From the NCBI GenBank assembly GCA_037439425.1, contig JBBIWA010000098.1, positions 1 through 18,955 of the forward strand: a stretch of DNA of 18,955 nt, given 5' to 3'. Positions 7,618 to 15,700 of this stretch are shown piece by piece (positions within the stretch are counted from its first letter, which is position 1; each line of letters begins with the position of its first letter). This DNA is from JBBIWA01 sp037439425 (GTDB lineage: Bacteria; Acidobacteriota; Blastocatellia; RBC074). The translations under genes and the position numbers were made by a program. Below the pieces are notes generated by a model. It did no database searches, was not told the origin of the DNA, and worked only from the letters and a program-made list of their open reading frames with translations.

Positions 7618-9630
7618 TCATGAATCGGCCCCTGCGCTCAAAACCTTGGTTGGCTCCCACGAATAGACCGAACCGGTCTCCACGCCGATTCGCAACTGGC
7701 CTTCTGGCTGGCCGCTTTCGCGACTGACCAGCTCCACCAGCCATAACCGTTCGTCATAACCATCACCCTCTACCTGCTCAATCCTGGCCGGTCGCACCTT
7801 GTCGGCCAGATGGACACGGATGTAGTGGTAGGCCATCTCGCGCGCCTCATCCAGCGTGACCTCCAAAGAGCGCGGCTGGCCTTCGAGAATGGCGCGCACT
7901 TGCTCGACGATGTGATGCGGCTCAAACGGCTCGCCATCGTACTTCAAAATCATGTCATCCACACTGAAGCCGGTTTCAGCGCGCAAGTGCCTGGCGAACT
8001 GGCCCGTGTAGTTGCACTCGATGCAGATAGTGCGTTTCGAGCGGCGCAAAATCTCTCCTACTTCCTGGCTGTGGAAGGGATGGAGATACTTGATCTGAAG
8101 GTGATTAGCGCGGATACCTTCTTCTGCCAGCAGCGCGATGGCTTCCCGGATCACACCTTTGGTTGAACCCCAGCCGATCAACGTGACATCAGCATCGGCT
8201 GGGCCTTCCAGTTGCGGCGGCGCCAGCTCCTTGAGAAGGGCTGTCATCTTGCGCATCCGCTTCTCTTGAATCTTGCGGCGCACGGGCGGCGAAGTAAAAA
8301 CATCGCTGATCAGCACACCTTCTTCATCGTGATCATCCGTTGCCGCGACGTACATTGCGCCTTCGGTGCCGGGCAGCGCGCGCGGCGAGATGCCCGAACG
8401 GGTGAAGGCGTAACGTTTGAATTGGCCCTTCTCTTCCGACCACTCGGAGATGATTTCGCCGCGCTCAATCGGCACATCGTACCGTAAGGCGTCCGGCTCA
8501 ATCGTTTCTGGATGCTCCGAAAGCAACAGATCTGAAATGATCGTCACCGGCAGTTGATACTTCTCTGCCAGGTTGTGCGCTTCAACCGCCGTGTAATAGC
8601 AATCCGTCGTATCGGTCGGCGCGATGATCAGGCGCGGGTAGTCGCCTTGCGAGGCGCCGAAGACCTGATTGAGATCGGCCTGCTCGGTCTTGGTGGGGAT
8701 GCCGGTCGAAGGGCCGCCGCGCTGCACTTCGATGATCACCACGGGCGCTTCGATCATTCCCGCCTGGCCGATAGCTTCGGTCATGAGCGCAAACCCGCCG
8801 CCTGAAGTGCCGCACATGGCGCGCACACCAGCATAGCCGGCGCCAATAGCCATATTGACCACGGCCAGTTCGTCCTCGCACTGCTTTACCAGCACGCCGC
8901 ACTTCGCGCCGTGATTGGCCATCCAGTGCAGGATCGAAGAAGCTGGCGTCATCGGATAAGCCGAGTAGAACTTGCAGCCGGCAGCAATAGCTCCAAGCGC
9001 GAAGGCTTCATTGCCGGTCATAAACGGGCGCCGGGTGCGGGTGAAGTTCCACTCATAGCCCAGAGGGACGAATTTCTCTTTGGCATACTCATATCCGGCG
9101 CGCGCCACGTTGACGTTCTGCTCAATGATCATCTGCCCCTTGTGCTTGAAGGTGTCGGCCAGTACCCCGGCTGTCATCTCGAACTCCAGATTGAGCAAGT
9201 ACAGCAGCGCGCCCAGCGCGACCGTGTTTTGCATCACGGACGGCAGCCGGCCAAAAGGTTTGGTCAGTTCAGCGACAGGTAGCGGCACGGTCAGCACATT
9301 ATCGCCAACCAGCACAGGGTCAACTTTGAGTTTATCAGAGTTATAGATGATGGCGCCGCCAGAAGCGACTTCCCGGGCGTGGCGCTCGATGGCGTCTTGA
9401 TTTAGTGCAATCAAGACGTTGAGATGATCACCGTGCGAGTAGACTTTATCTTCCGCGATGCGCACGCGCAGCCAGATGTGGCCACCGCGAATCACCGACT
9501 GATAGGAGTTGTAAGCGTACAAATAGAGGCCGAGGCGACTACAGGTCTTGGCCAGCGTGTCGCCCGTTTTATCCATGCCATCTCCAGCGGCTCCGCCGAT
9601 ACCAACAGTAACTTCTCTGCGATTGATCAT
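7618..9630 (-). CDS. korA: 2-oxoacid:ferredoxin oxidoreductase, alpha subunit (fused gamma-alpha)
   Basis: A 670-residue subunit pairing with KorB. Residues about 1-190 are the gamma-like domain (GIGGAAGDGMDKTGDTLA near the N-terminus, then NSYQSVIRGGH). Residues about 200-400 are the alpha pyrimidine-binding domain (GNEAFALGAIAAGCKFYSAYPMTPAS, with the YPMTP motif at 225-229 equivalent to the YPITP substrate-CoA motif; CGTSGGGFALMTEAIG; QRGGPSTGIPTK). A transketolase C-like domain follows to the end (DVTLIGWGSTKG). This domain order is that of the two-subunit KorAB class also found in aerobes. I place the start at 9630: AGGAG at 9638-9642 is seven bases before this ATG and the protein then begins directly with the first beta strand. 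A longer frame from 9669 has no such support. It is the first gene of a leftward operon and diverges from the phosphofructokinase genes. Confidence 0.93.
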   Translation of the reverse strand: MINRREVTVGIGGAAGDGMDKTGDTLAKTCSRLGLYLYAYNSYQSVIRGGHIWLRVRIAEDKVYSHGDHLNVLIALNQDAIERHAREVASGGAIIYNSDKLKVDPVLVGDNVLTVPLPVAELTKPFGRLPSVMQNTVALGALLYLLNLEFEMTAGVLADTFKHKGQMIIEQNVNVARAGYEYAKEKFVPLGYEWNFTRTRRPFMTGNEAFALGAIAAGCKFYSAYPMTPASSILHWMANHGAKCGVLVKQCEDELAVVNMAIGAGYAGVRAMCGTSGGGFALMTEAIGQAGMIEAPVVIIEVQRGGPSTGIPTKTEQADLNQVFGASQGDYPRLIIAPTDTTDCYYTAVEAHNLAEKYQLPVTIISDLLLSEHPETIEPDALRYDVPIERGEIISEWSEEKGQFKRYAFTRSGISPRALPGTEGAMYVAATDDHDEEGVLISDVFTSPPVRRKIQEKRMRKMTALLKELAPPQLEGPADADVTLIGWGSTKGVIREAIALLAEEGIRANHLQIKYLHPFHSQEVGEILRRSKRTICIECNYTGQFARHLRAETGFSVDDMILKYDGEPFEPHHIVEQVRAILEGQPRSLEVTLDEAREMAYHYIRVHLADKVRPARIEQVEGDGYDERLWLVELVSRESGQPEGQLRIGVETGSVYSWEPTKVLSAGADS

Positions 9631-9654
9631 AAGGAGGCTCCTGTGAGTTAAACT

Positions 9655-9706
9655 CGCCACCGCCAGCAAGACGCCAGGTGGCGCTGGGGATTAAATACAG
9701 ATTATA
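9655..9706 (-). promoter_or_regulatory. Candidate korA promoter with a leader hairpin
   Basis: On the minus strand a perfect TATAAT (9701-9706) lies about 70 bp before the korA ATG, without a clear -35. Between it and the gene is an inverted repeat, CGCCACC (9655-9661) with GGTGGCG (9677-9683), and CCAGC/GCTGG just inside it, so the leader RNA could fold into a hairpin starting about 11 bases after the -10 box. Confidence 0.35.
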
Positions 9707-9905
9707 GCCTTTTCTCAGAAGCGGCTCCCCTCATACGAGCACTCAAGAGATCATCCGCAAATGAAGATGACAGGAAGCAATGATGAAGAATTCCTGGTGC
9801 CCAGCTAAAAAGCTAACTCAGCCACCACAATTGTTATCATACACGCCATCTGGAGAAAGGCAAGCTGAGTGCTGGGTTCTGCTCAAAGAGAATTCCTTCA
9901 CGAAC

Positions 9906-9934
9906 TGGTCAAACGCTCCTCACTTGAGTACAAT
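9906..9934 (+). promoter_or_regulatory. Candidate promoter for the phosphofructokinase operon
   Basis: TGGTCA (9906-9911) and TACAAT (9929-9934) are separated by 17 bp and lie 45 bp before the first phosphofructokinase ATG. The matches are 4/6 and 5/6 to the sigma-70 consensus. The korA-pfk gap (9631-9979) holds the two divergent promoters and no gene that I can support. Confidence 0.35.
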
Positions 9935-9979
9935 TGCTGCTTTCTTCAGAGCTAATAACCAGAGCAGGAGACTCCTACC

Positions 9980-11245
9980 ATGTCATCACAAGGCACACTG
10001 GCCATCCTGGTCGGCGGCGGCCCAGCACCTGGCATCAACGCGGTCATCTCAGCCGCGACCATCGAAGCAATCAATCAGGGGTTTGAGGTGCTCGGCGTGC
10101 GGGATGGTTTCAAATGGCTGATGTGCGGGGATGGCTCAAAAGTCCACCCTCTGCGCATCGAGGATGTTTCGCGCATCCATCTCAATGGTGGCTCCATCCT
10201 GGGCACGGCGCGCGATAATCCAACTAAATCCGAGAAAGCACTCCACACAGTCCTCGAGACCCTGCGCAGCCTGAATGTCACCCACCTGGTTACCATCGGT
10301 GGAGATGACACGGCGCTTTCGGCCAGTTTTGTGGCCGAGCGGTCAAACGATCAGATTCGCACTGTTCACGTGCCCAAGACGATTGATAACGATTTGCCGC
10401 TGCCCGCTCACATTCCCACCTTCGGCTTCCAGACGGCGCGCCACATCGGCGTCGAACTGGTGCGCAATTTGATGGAAGACGCGCGCTCGACCAAACGCTG
10501 GTATATCGTCGTCGCCATGGGCCGCAAGGCAGGCCATCTCGCCCTCGGCATCGGCAAAGCAGCCGGCGCGACGCTCACCGTTATCGCCGAAGAGTTTGAG
10601 CGCGACCGCATCTCTTTTGCTGAGATCTGCGACATCGTCGAAAGCGCGATTATCAAACGCCGCGCCATGGGTCGCCCCTTTGGCGTGGCTGTGCTCGCTG
10701 AAGGGTTGATCGAGAAGTTAGACCCGCAAGAAGTGGCTGAGCTGCAGGACGTAGAGCGCGACGAGCACGGTAACATTCGCTTCGCCGAAGTGGATCTGGC
10801 GCGCAAAGTCAAAGTCGAAGTTCAAGGGCGACTCAGCCAGCGCGGCATCAATGTCACGATCACCAACAAAAATATCGGCTATGAGCTGCGTTGTGCCGAC
10901 CCTATCCCCTTAGATGCAGCCTACTGTCGCGATCTCGGCTACAGTGCCATTCGCTTTTTGCTTCAGGGCGGCAGCCGCGCTATGGTCAGCATTCAAGGCG
11001 GGCGTCTGGTCCCGATCCCATTTGACGAGCTGCGCGAGCCACAAACTGGCAAGATGCGCGTGCGCCTGGTAGACATTAACAGTGAAGGCTATCGTGTCGC
11101 CCGCGAATATATGATTCGGCTGGAACGCGAAGACTTCGAGTACTCGGCCTGGGTCGAGAAACTGGCCCACGCTGGCAATCTCACCGTCGGCCAGTTTCGC
11201 GAGCGCTTCGAGTACCTGATTGGAACCGTCTCTTCAGGAGCATAG
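9980..11245 (+). CDS. pfp: 6-phosphofructokinase, predicted pyrophosphate-dependent (paralogue 1)
   Basis: A 421-residue phosphofructokinase that phosphorylates fructose 6-phosphate to fructose 1,6-bisphosphate in glycolysis, probably reversibly. Motifs: GGGPAPGINAVI phosphate-donor loop (12-23), GGDD at 107-110, PKTIDND at 132-138 with catalytic base Asp136, GFQTARHIGVELV, and MGRKAGHLA (180-188) for substrate binding. At the two positions known to set the phosphoryl donor it has Asp110 and Lys133 (E. coli positions 104 and 124, both Gly in ATP enzymes), which predicts PPi rather than ATP. The length exceeds the ~320 residues of classical bacterial ATP-PFK. A GGAG box about a dozen bases before the ATG supports the start. 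A paralogue follows after 37 bp, suggesting one operon and perhaps a mixed oligomer. Confidence 0.93.
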   Translation: MSSQGTLAILVGGGPAPGINAVISAATIEAINQGFEVLGVRDGFKWLMCGDGSKVHPLRIEDVSRIHLNGGSILGTARDNPTKSEKALHTVLETLRSLNVTHLVTIGGDDTALSASFVAERSNDQIRTVHVPKTIDNDLPLPAHIPTFGFQTARHIGVELVRNLMEDARSTKRWYIVVAMGRKAGHLALGIGKAAGATLTVIAEEFERDRISFAEICDIVESAIIKRRAMGRPFGVAVLAEGLIEKLDPQEVAELQDVERDEHGNIRFAEVDLARKVKVEVQGRLSQRGINVTITNKNIGYELRCADPIPLDAAYCRDLGYSAIRFLLQGGSRAMVSIQGGRLVPIPFDELREPQTGKMRVRLVDINSEGYRVAREYMIRLEREDFEYSAWVEKLAHAGNLTVGQFRERFEYLIGTVSSGA

Positions 11246-11282
11246 CGCGCAAGAGGCGTGTGCTCCCAGCTTGCGAGGAATT

Positions 11283-12527
11283 ATGGCGATCAAAAAGATC
11301 GGTATTCTGGTTGGGGGCGGACCTGCCCCTGGTACTAATGGCGTCATTTCAGCAGTCACGATTGAGGCGATCAAAGTAGGGTGCACTCCCATCGGCTTTC
11401 ACGATGGCTTTTACTGGCTGGCGCAGCGCTACACAGACGAGCAGCACGAATTGACCACGGAAGAGGTCTCGCGCATCCATCTAGATGGCGGCGTGCTGCT
11501 GGGTGCTTCGCGCACTGACATCACTCGCGATCTGCACAGCCTGGGCAATGCCATCGCCGCGCTCAATAAACTCGGCATTGAGGCGCTGGTCACGATCGGC
11601 GGCGATGATCTGGTGCGCAGCTCAATGGCTATCGAGCAGGAGACCAAAGGTGCGATCAAAGTCGTGCAGATTCCCAAGAGCATTGATAATGACCTGTGGT
11701 TGCCGCTGCCGGTCTCAACGCTGGGATTTGAGACGGCGCGGCATGTCGGCGTGCAACTGGTCAAGAGCTTGATGGAAGATGCTCGCACCACGCAGCGCTG
11801 GTATCTAGGAGTGACGATGGGCCGTCCAACTGGTCACCTCACTCTCGGCATCGGCAAAGCAGCGAGCGCTACCTGCACCATCATTCCTGAAGAATTTCCG
11901 CAGAAAACGATCTCGCTTGCTGACATCTGCGACATCGTCGAAGGAGTGATCATCAAGCGCCGCACCATGGGCCGCCCTTACGGCGTCATCCTGCTTTCGG
12001 AAGCGCTGGTTGAACGCTTCGATCCAGAAGAGGTGGCAGAGTTGCAGGACGTGGATCGCGACGCACAGGGCAACATCCGCGTCACCGAGATCGACCTGGG
12101 CCGCAAGGTCAAGAGTGAGGTTCAGGCGCGGCTGGAACGGCGCGACATCAAAGTCACGATCGTAGACAAGACTATCGGCTATGAGCTGCGCTGTGCTCCG
12201 CCGATCCCCTACGATGCCGAATACGCGCGCGATCTCGGCTATGCAGCAGTCAACTATCTGCTCAAAGGTGGCTCCGGCGCTCTGATCACGATTCAGGGCG
12301 GCGAGTTCCAACCGATTCGTTTCAGCGAGGTAGTGGATCCGATCACCGGTCGTGGCCGCCAGCGCTTTGTTGACACGGACACTGAAAGCTATCAGGTGGC
12401 GCGCGATTACATGGTGCGGCTCGGCCCGAAGGATTTCCAAGACCCGGCTTGGGTAGAGAAACTAGCTGAAGCCGCCGGATTGTCTCAGACCGAGTTCGTC
12501 AAGCGCTTCGATAAGTTCGCTCGATAA
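11283..12527 (+). CDS. pfp: 6-phosphofructokinase, predicted pyrophosphate-dependent (paralogue 2)
   Basis: A 414-residue paralogue of the preceding gene, alike over the whole length (well over half of positions identical by eye in the N-terminal part). GGGPAPGTNGVI lies at 11-22, GGDD at 106-109, PKSIDND at 131-137 with Asp135 as catalytic base, and MGRPTGHLTLGIGKA from 179. Asp109 and Lys132 again give the PPi-type signature; Thr of the PKTIDND loop is Ser here. All core catalytic residues are kept, so it is not an obvious dead regulatory copy. The start at 11283 follows a GAGGAA box and opens directly with the first strand (MAIKKIGILVGG); a longer frame from 11220 overlaps the end of paralogue 1 and is unlikely. 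A 2H phosphoesterase gene follows after only 6 bp. Possible roles are heteromeric PFK or a different sugar phosphate, such as sedoheptulose 7-phosphate. Confidence 0.92.
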   Translation: MAIKKIGILVGGGPAPGTNGVISAVTIEAIKVGCTPIGFHDGFYWLAQRYTDEQHELTTEEVSRIHLDGGVLLGASRTDITRDLHSLGNAIAALNKLGIEALVTIGGDDLVRSSMAIEQETKGAIKVVQIPKSIDNDLWLPLPVSTLGFETARHVGVQLVKSLMEDARTTQRWYLGVTMGRPTGHLTLGIGKAASATCTIIPEEFPQKTISLADICDIVEGVIIKRRTMGRPYGVILLSEALVERFDPEEVAELQDVDRDAQGNIRVTEIDLGRKVKSEVQARLERRDIKVTIVDKTIGYELRCAPPIPYDAEYARDLGYAAVNYLLKGGSGALITIQGGEFQPIRFSEVVDPITGRGRQRFVDTDTESYQVARDYMVRLGPKDFQDPAWVEKLAEAAGLSQTEFVKRFDKFAR

Positions 12528-12533
12528 ACCACC

Positions 12534-13160
12534 ATGAAGGAGAGCGCCGAATACGACGTTGTGCTCCTGCCACCTGCTGCACTCAGTTGCTACGCGATTA
12601 AGATCAGTCGCCGGATCGCTGAACGCTTCGGTTCACCCCTGGTGCTGGATGAAAGAGGCGCCTTGCCGCATATTTCGCTTTATCACGTCGCCGTTGCGCG
12701 CCAGCATTTGCCAGACCTCAAAGAGGAACTGGCGCGCGTCGCTCGACGCACCCCACCCGGCGAGTTGCAGGTGACCGGCATCCATATCTACCGCGAGTTC
12801 AAATCCATCGCGATCGAGATTTCCAAAACTCAATGGCTGCGCCACCTCTATCTTAAGATCATTCATCGCCTCAATCCGCTGCGCGATCATGAGTTTGACA
12901 ATGAGCGTGTTTGGAACGCGGCGCGACTCTCGCCCAGCCAGCGCAACTTCATTGCTCGCTACGGCACTCCGCTTATCGGCCGCCACTTCATCCCACACAT
13001 CACCCTGGCGGTGTTGCAGGATGGAAGCCAGCTTGAGACTGCGGCGGCGATGATCAAACCGCCGCTGGCGTCATTCACAGTCAAGCTGCTCCACCTCTGC
13101 GTGCAGGGCAAACATCACACCTGCCGCCGTATTGTCGCTGGCTATGACCTGAGAACTTAG
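12534..13160 (+). CDS. 2H phosphoesterase superfamily protein (LigT / 2'-5' RNA ligase-like)
   Basis: A 208-residue protein with the two H-x-[ST] motifs that define 2H phosphoesterases: PHISLYHV (His46, Ser48) and IPHITLAVL (His155, Thr157), 109 residues apart as expected for two pseudo-symmetric lobes. Family members open 2',3'-cyclic phosphates or related cyclic nucleotide bonds, or act on 2'-5' linked RNA; the substrate here is unknown. It starts 6 bp after the second phosphofructokinase and has no clear Shine-Dalgarno, so translation may be coupled to that gene. Nothing in PFK biochemistry calls for this enzyme, which makes the pairing interesting. The gene is complete, and no transcription terminator is obvious after it. 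Confidence 0.82.
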   Translation: MKESAEYDVVLLPPAALSCYAIKISRRIAERFGSPLVLDERGALPHISLYHVAVARQHLPDLKEELARVARRTPPGELQVTGIHIYREFKSIAIEISKTQWLRHLYLKIIHRLNPLRDHEFDNERVWNAARLSPSQRNFIARYGTPLIGRHFIPHITLAVLQDGSQLETAAAMIKPPLASFTVKLLHLCVQGKHHTCRRIVAGYDLRT

Positions 13161-13359
13161 CCGCCTGGGAGCCATAAGTTTTTCCACAACTTTTCGGCTT
13201 GCTACGCGAGCTAAGTAGCCATGGGTGGAGCCAAAGGCGGTCCCCTGAATGGATCGCGCCAACCTAGCCAGAGTCCCCAGCGCGCCGATCCAAGCAAAAT
13301 GCTGCTCGTGTTCAGACGGAGGTGGAGAAAGTGCGCCTCATATCGGAGCAAACCCTGCC

Positions 13360-13632
13360 CTAGGCCAGCTTATCCAGGCTCGAAGTTTTAGCTTTTTCGA
13401 CAGTACTGTTGGCCCGCTTCGAGTAGGGGGACTTCACCTGGTCAAGTAAGACCATCTCGTCAACTTGCAAGCGTGGCACCAGTATCTACTCGATCCCCAG
13501 ATCGAAGACTTTGCTGTTGATTGCCTCTTCAATCGTCAGGGGGGCGAACACTCCCTGCAGTCCTCTCGCTACGATGGGGGTGCAGTTTTCAAAAGTCGGT
13601 CGCAATCCCACCAACGGAAGCTGGTGGATGGT
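13360..13632 (-). pseudogene. Decayed minus-strand coding fragment of unknown identity
   Basis: Between a TGA (13633-13635) and a TAG (13360-13362) this frame is open except for one TAG at 13486-13488. Its translation looks protein-like: IVARGLQGVFAPLTIEEAI, NSKVFDLGIE, stop, ILVPRLQVDEMVLLDQVKSP, then RANSTVEKAKTSSLDKLA. There is no start codon with a ribosome-binding site, and I do not recognise the family. The internal TAG could come from CAG by one change. It starts inside the left inverted repeat, so that element may have truncated it. Chance openness cannot be excluded. Confidence 0.3.
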
Positions 13633-13863
13633 TCAGGCCTAACCTACCACCGAGGCCCTACGCTTCACCACAATTCCACCAACAGCAGTCGGTAGATGGT
13701 TCAAGTCCCACCTACGGTCCAGATCAAAGGCTGGACTTGGAACCCGATTTCCATCCGGGGGGATCCGATGGATGGTGACGCAGCGTAGGCTGGACTTGCA
13801 CTCTCCACCAACTGCCTGGGATGCGGTCACCACTACCACGAACCGACTTTTGAAGACTGCACC
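13579..13863. repeat. Inverted-repeat-bounded segment (285 bp)
   Basis: GGTGCAGTTTTCAAAAGTCGGT at 13579-13600 reappears in reverse complement at 13842-13863 with a single mismatch, and similarity extends a few bases outward (CTAC before GGTGCAG on both sides). A 285-bp segment with 22-bp terminal inverted repeats and no gene resembles a miniature inverted-repeat element. I see no clear target-site duplication at the ends. Confidence 0.5.
13608..13715. repeat. Degenerate direct repeat pair with internal hairpin
   Basis: Two 40-bp copies (13608-13647 and 13676-13715) are 68 bp apart and match at 31 of 40 positions by hand alignment. The first copy has a perfect CCACCA/TGGTGG stem (13608-13613 / 13622-13627), which is degraded in the second. 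A third, poorer relative begins with CCACCAAC near 13805. All lie inside the inverted-repeat segment. Confidence 0.45.
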
Positions 13864-14087
13864 GGTAGTTCTCTCCCGTGGCAACTTGTTTTCTCTGATG
13901 ATAAACTCCACTCGCTGTTTACTATAATCAAGAGCTTGCCTATCAGGGCTAACCTTCACTCGCTTCGGTCCGCTCAAGTTGAAGCCTTCCTGCGCGAGAT
14001 GAGCGTTAGGCTAGCTTTCGTAGGCAGCCGGTTGACAAGGTGTCTCAAATCGTAACTACTGTGGCGGTGGAGGGGATGCCTGGCTGC

Positions 14088-14131
14088 GGTAGGAGCGCCT
14101 GAGGAACCTGGACCGAGAGGCCGCTCTTACC
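14088..14131. repeat. Stem-loop, 10-bp arms
   Basis: GGTAGGAGCG (14088-14097) pairs with CGCTCTTACC (14122-14131) with one mismatch around a 24-base loop. The arms contain GGAGCG, also the core of the tail repeats at 18647-18826, so it may be a diverged member of the same hairpin family. It lacks a T-run and is not a typical terminator. Confidence 0.3.
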
Positions 14132-14222
14132 AGAGCTGCGGCTTACTTCCCTTCACAGCTTACTACAAATAGGTCGCCCCTGTGGGGGCCGCAGTAGTTA
14201 CCTCAAATCACGGAGGAAGACT

Positions 14223-15659
14223 ATGAACAAGGCACGCGCAGCGATGAGGCGAGCAGGCTTGTTTCTTGGCGTGGTGACGCTGGCTGTGGCCGGCGGCCAG
14301 GCTCCAGTTCAGGAGACGGCGCTCGATCGTTATATTGCCAGGCCGGATTCCTCGTATGGGTGGAAGCTGGTCAACACGATTGTTGGTCAGGGTTATCAAG
14401 GTTATGTGCTTGAATTGACCTCTCAAAGCTGGCGCACCGAAACCGAGGTGGATCGCCCGGTCTGGAAGCATTGGTTGACTATCGTTAAGCCCGATAAACT
14501 TGCCACGAGCAAAGCACTGCTTTATATCGGCGGCGGCAATAACAACGCTCCTGCGCCGACCGCAGTCTCTGAACGGGCAGCCACCATCGCCACAGACACC
14601 AACTCCGTTGTCGCTGAGCTAGGCATGGTCCCGAATCAACCATTGCGCTTTGCCGATTCCAAAGACAAGGCTCGTTCCGAAGACGATCTGATTGCCTACA
14701 CACGAGTGAAGCATTTTGCGACCAAAGACGATTTTTGGCTCGTGCGTCTGGCGATGGTCAAAAGCGGGGTGCGCGCGATGGATGCAGTGCAAAAATTCCT
14801 GGCAAGCGAGGCAGGTGGTAAAGTCAAAATTGACGGGTTTGTCGTCACTGGCGGCTCAAAGCGTGGCTGGACCTCATGGCTGGTCGGCGCTGTTGACCAG
14901 CGCGTGATGGCGATCATCCCGATGGTGATTGATGCGCTCAATTCCGAAGCCATCACGCGGCACCACTATGAGGCTTACGGATTCTTCTCGCCAGCGCTCA
15001 AGGATTACGTCAATCACGGACTCTTTCCGCACAAGATTGGGACGCCGGAGTATCAAGCAGTACTTGCAATCGAAGACCCCTACCACTATCGCCATCGCGA
15101 ACGTCTGAAGATACCCAAGTTTTTGATCAACGCTGCGGGCGATGAATTCTTCTTGCCGGACAATTCACAGTTCTATTTCCACGATCTGCAAGGGGAGAAG
15201 TATCTGCGCTATGTGCCTAATTCCAAGCACAACCTCGCGGGTACGGATGCGCGCGAGAGCTTGACGGCATTCTATCAGGCGGTTCTCAGTAATAAGCCGC
15301 GCCCGCGTTTTTCGTGGCAGAAAGAGAAGGACGGTTCACTTCTTGTCCAGGTTATTGACCGACCAAAAGAAGTGAATCTGTGGCAGGCCACCAATCCCCA
15401 GGCTCGTGACTTTCGGGTGGATACGATTGGCAAGGCTTATACCAGCACCCCCTTGAAGGCGGAGCGAGACGGCAGCTACATTGGTCGCGTCAGCAAACCA
15501 GCTACCGGTTTTACAGCGTTCTTCATCGAACTAGTTTACGACAGTGGTGGGAAGTACCCCTTCAAGTTCACCACGGACGTGAGTGTCGTACCTGATCGGT
15601 TGCCCTTTGATTTCAAAGACGCGGCCAAGAAATATGCTGATACGGCGCTACGACCGTGA
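14223..15659 (+). CDS. PhoPQ-activated pathogenicity-related protein family hydrolase, secreted
   Basis: A 478-residue exported protein of the PhoPQ-related (PqaA-type) family, an alpha/beta-hydrolase fold whose substrate is unknown. The signal peptide spans about 1-23 (basic MNKARAAMRR, hydrophobic core, AVA at 21-23 as cleavage site). Family blocks: LDRYIARPDSSYGWKLV, WKHWLTIVKPD, LYIGGGNNNAP. The nucleophile elbow GGSKRGW has Ser212. AAGDEFFLPDNSQF holds the acidic residue (Asp307 or Asp313). NSKHNL has the likely catalytic His336. The family was named from an enterobacterial PhoPQ-regulated gene; no PhoPQ or virulence link is implied here. A GGAGGAAG box precedes the ATG. It stands alone between a repeat-rich spacer and the convergent thiE-side operon, whose last stop is only 41 bp away. 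Confidence 0.9.
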   Translation: MNKARAAMRRAGLFLGVVTLAVAGGQAPVQETALDRYIARPDSSYGWKLVNTIVGQGYQGYVLELTSQSWRTETEVDRPVWKHWLTIVKPDKLATSKALLYIGGGNNNAPAPTAVSERAATIATDTNSVVAELGMVPNQPLRFADSKDKARSEDDLIAYTRVKHFATKDDFWLVRLAMVKSGVRAMDAVQKFLASEAGGKVKIDGFVVTGGSKRGWTSWLVGAVDQRVMAIIPMVIDALNSEAITRHHYEAYGFFSPALKDYVNHGLFPHKIGTPEYQAVLAIEDPYHYRHRERLKIPKFLINAAGDEFFLPDNSQFYFHDLQGEKYLRYVPNSKHNLAGTDARESLTAFYQAVLSNKPRPRFSWQKEKDGSLLVQVIDRPKEVNLWQATNPQARDFRVDTIGKAYTSTPLKAERDGSYIGRVSKPATGFTAFFIELVYDSGGKYPFKFTTDVSVVPDRLPFDFKDAAKKYADTALRP

Positions 15660-15700
15660 TGCGATTCCGAAGTTGAGATCGGAAACTGTGAGGCTGCTTG

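Larger units (their letters stand above)
13161..14222. other. About 1 kb spacer with repeats and decayed coding fragments
   Basis: No intact gene is supported. The stretch contains an inverted-repeat pair (13579-13600 / 13842-13863), degenerate direct repeats, minus-strand peptide-like frames (13360-13632 and 13639-13977), a stem-loop at 14088-14131, and near the next gene the arms ACTAC (14162-14166) and GTAGT (14194-14198) enclosing GCCCC/GGGGC (14176-14180 / 14185-14189). The plus-strand frames at 13249-13778 have low-complexity, non-protein-like composition. The next gene's Shine-Dalgarno (GGAGGA) precedes 14223. Confidence 0.5.

Noticed and set aside
9631..9669. 13-codon longer korA start
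   Set aside because: AGGAG at 9638-9642 is correctly placed for the ATG at 9630 and would be inside the coding region with the longer start.
11805..12440. Long antisense frame (211 codons) opposite the second phosphofructokinase
   Set aside because: Shadow of a high-GC coding region; no ribosome-binding site and no recognisable motifs.
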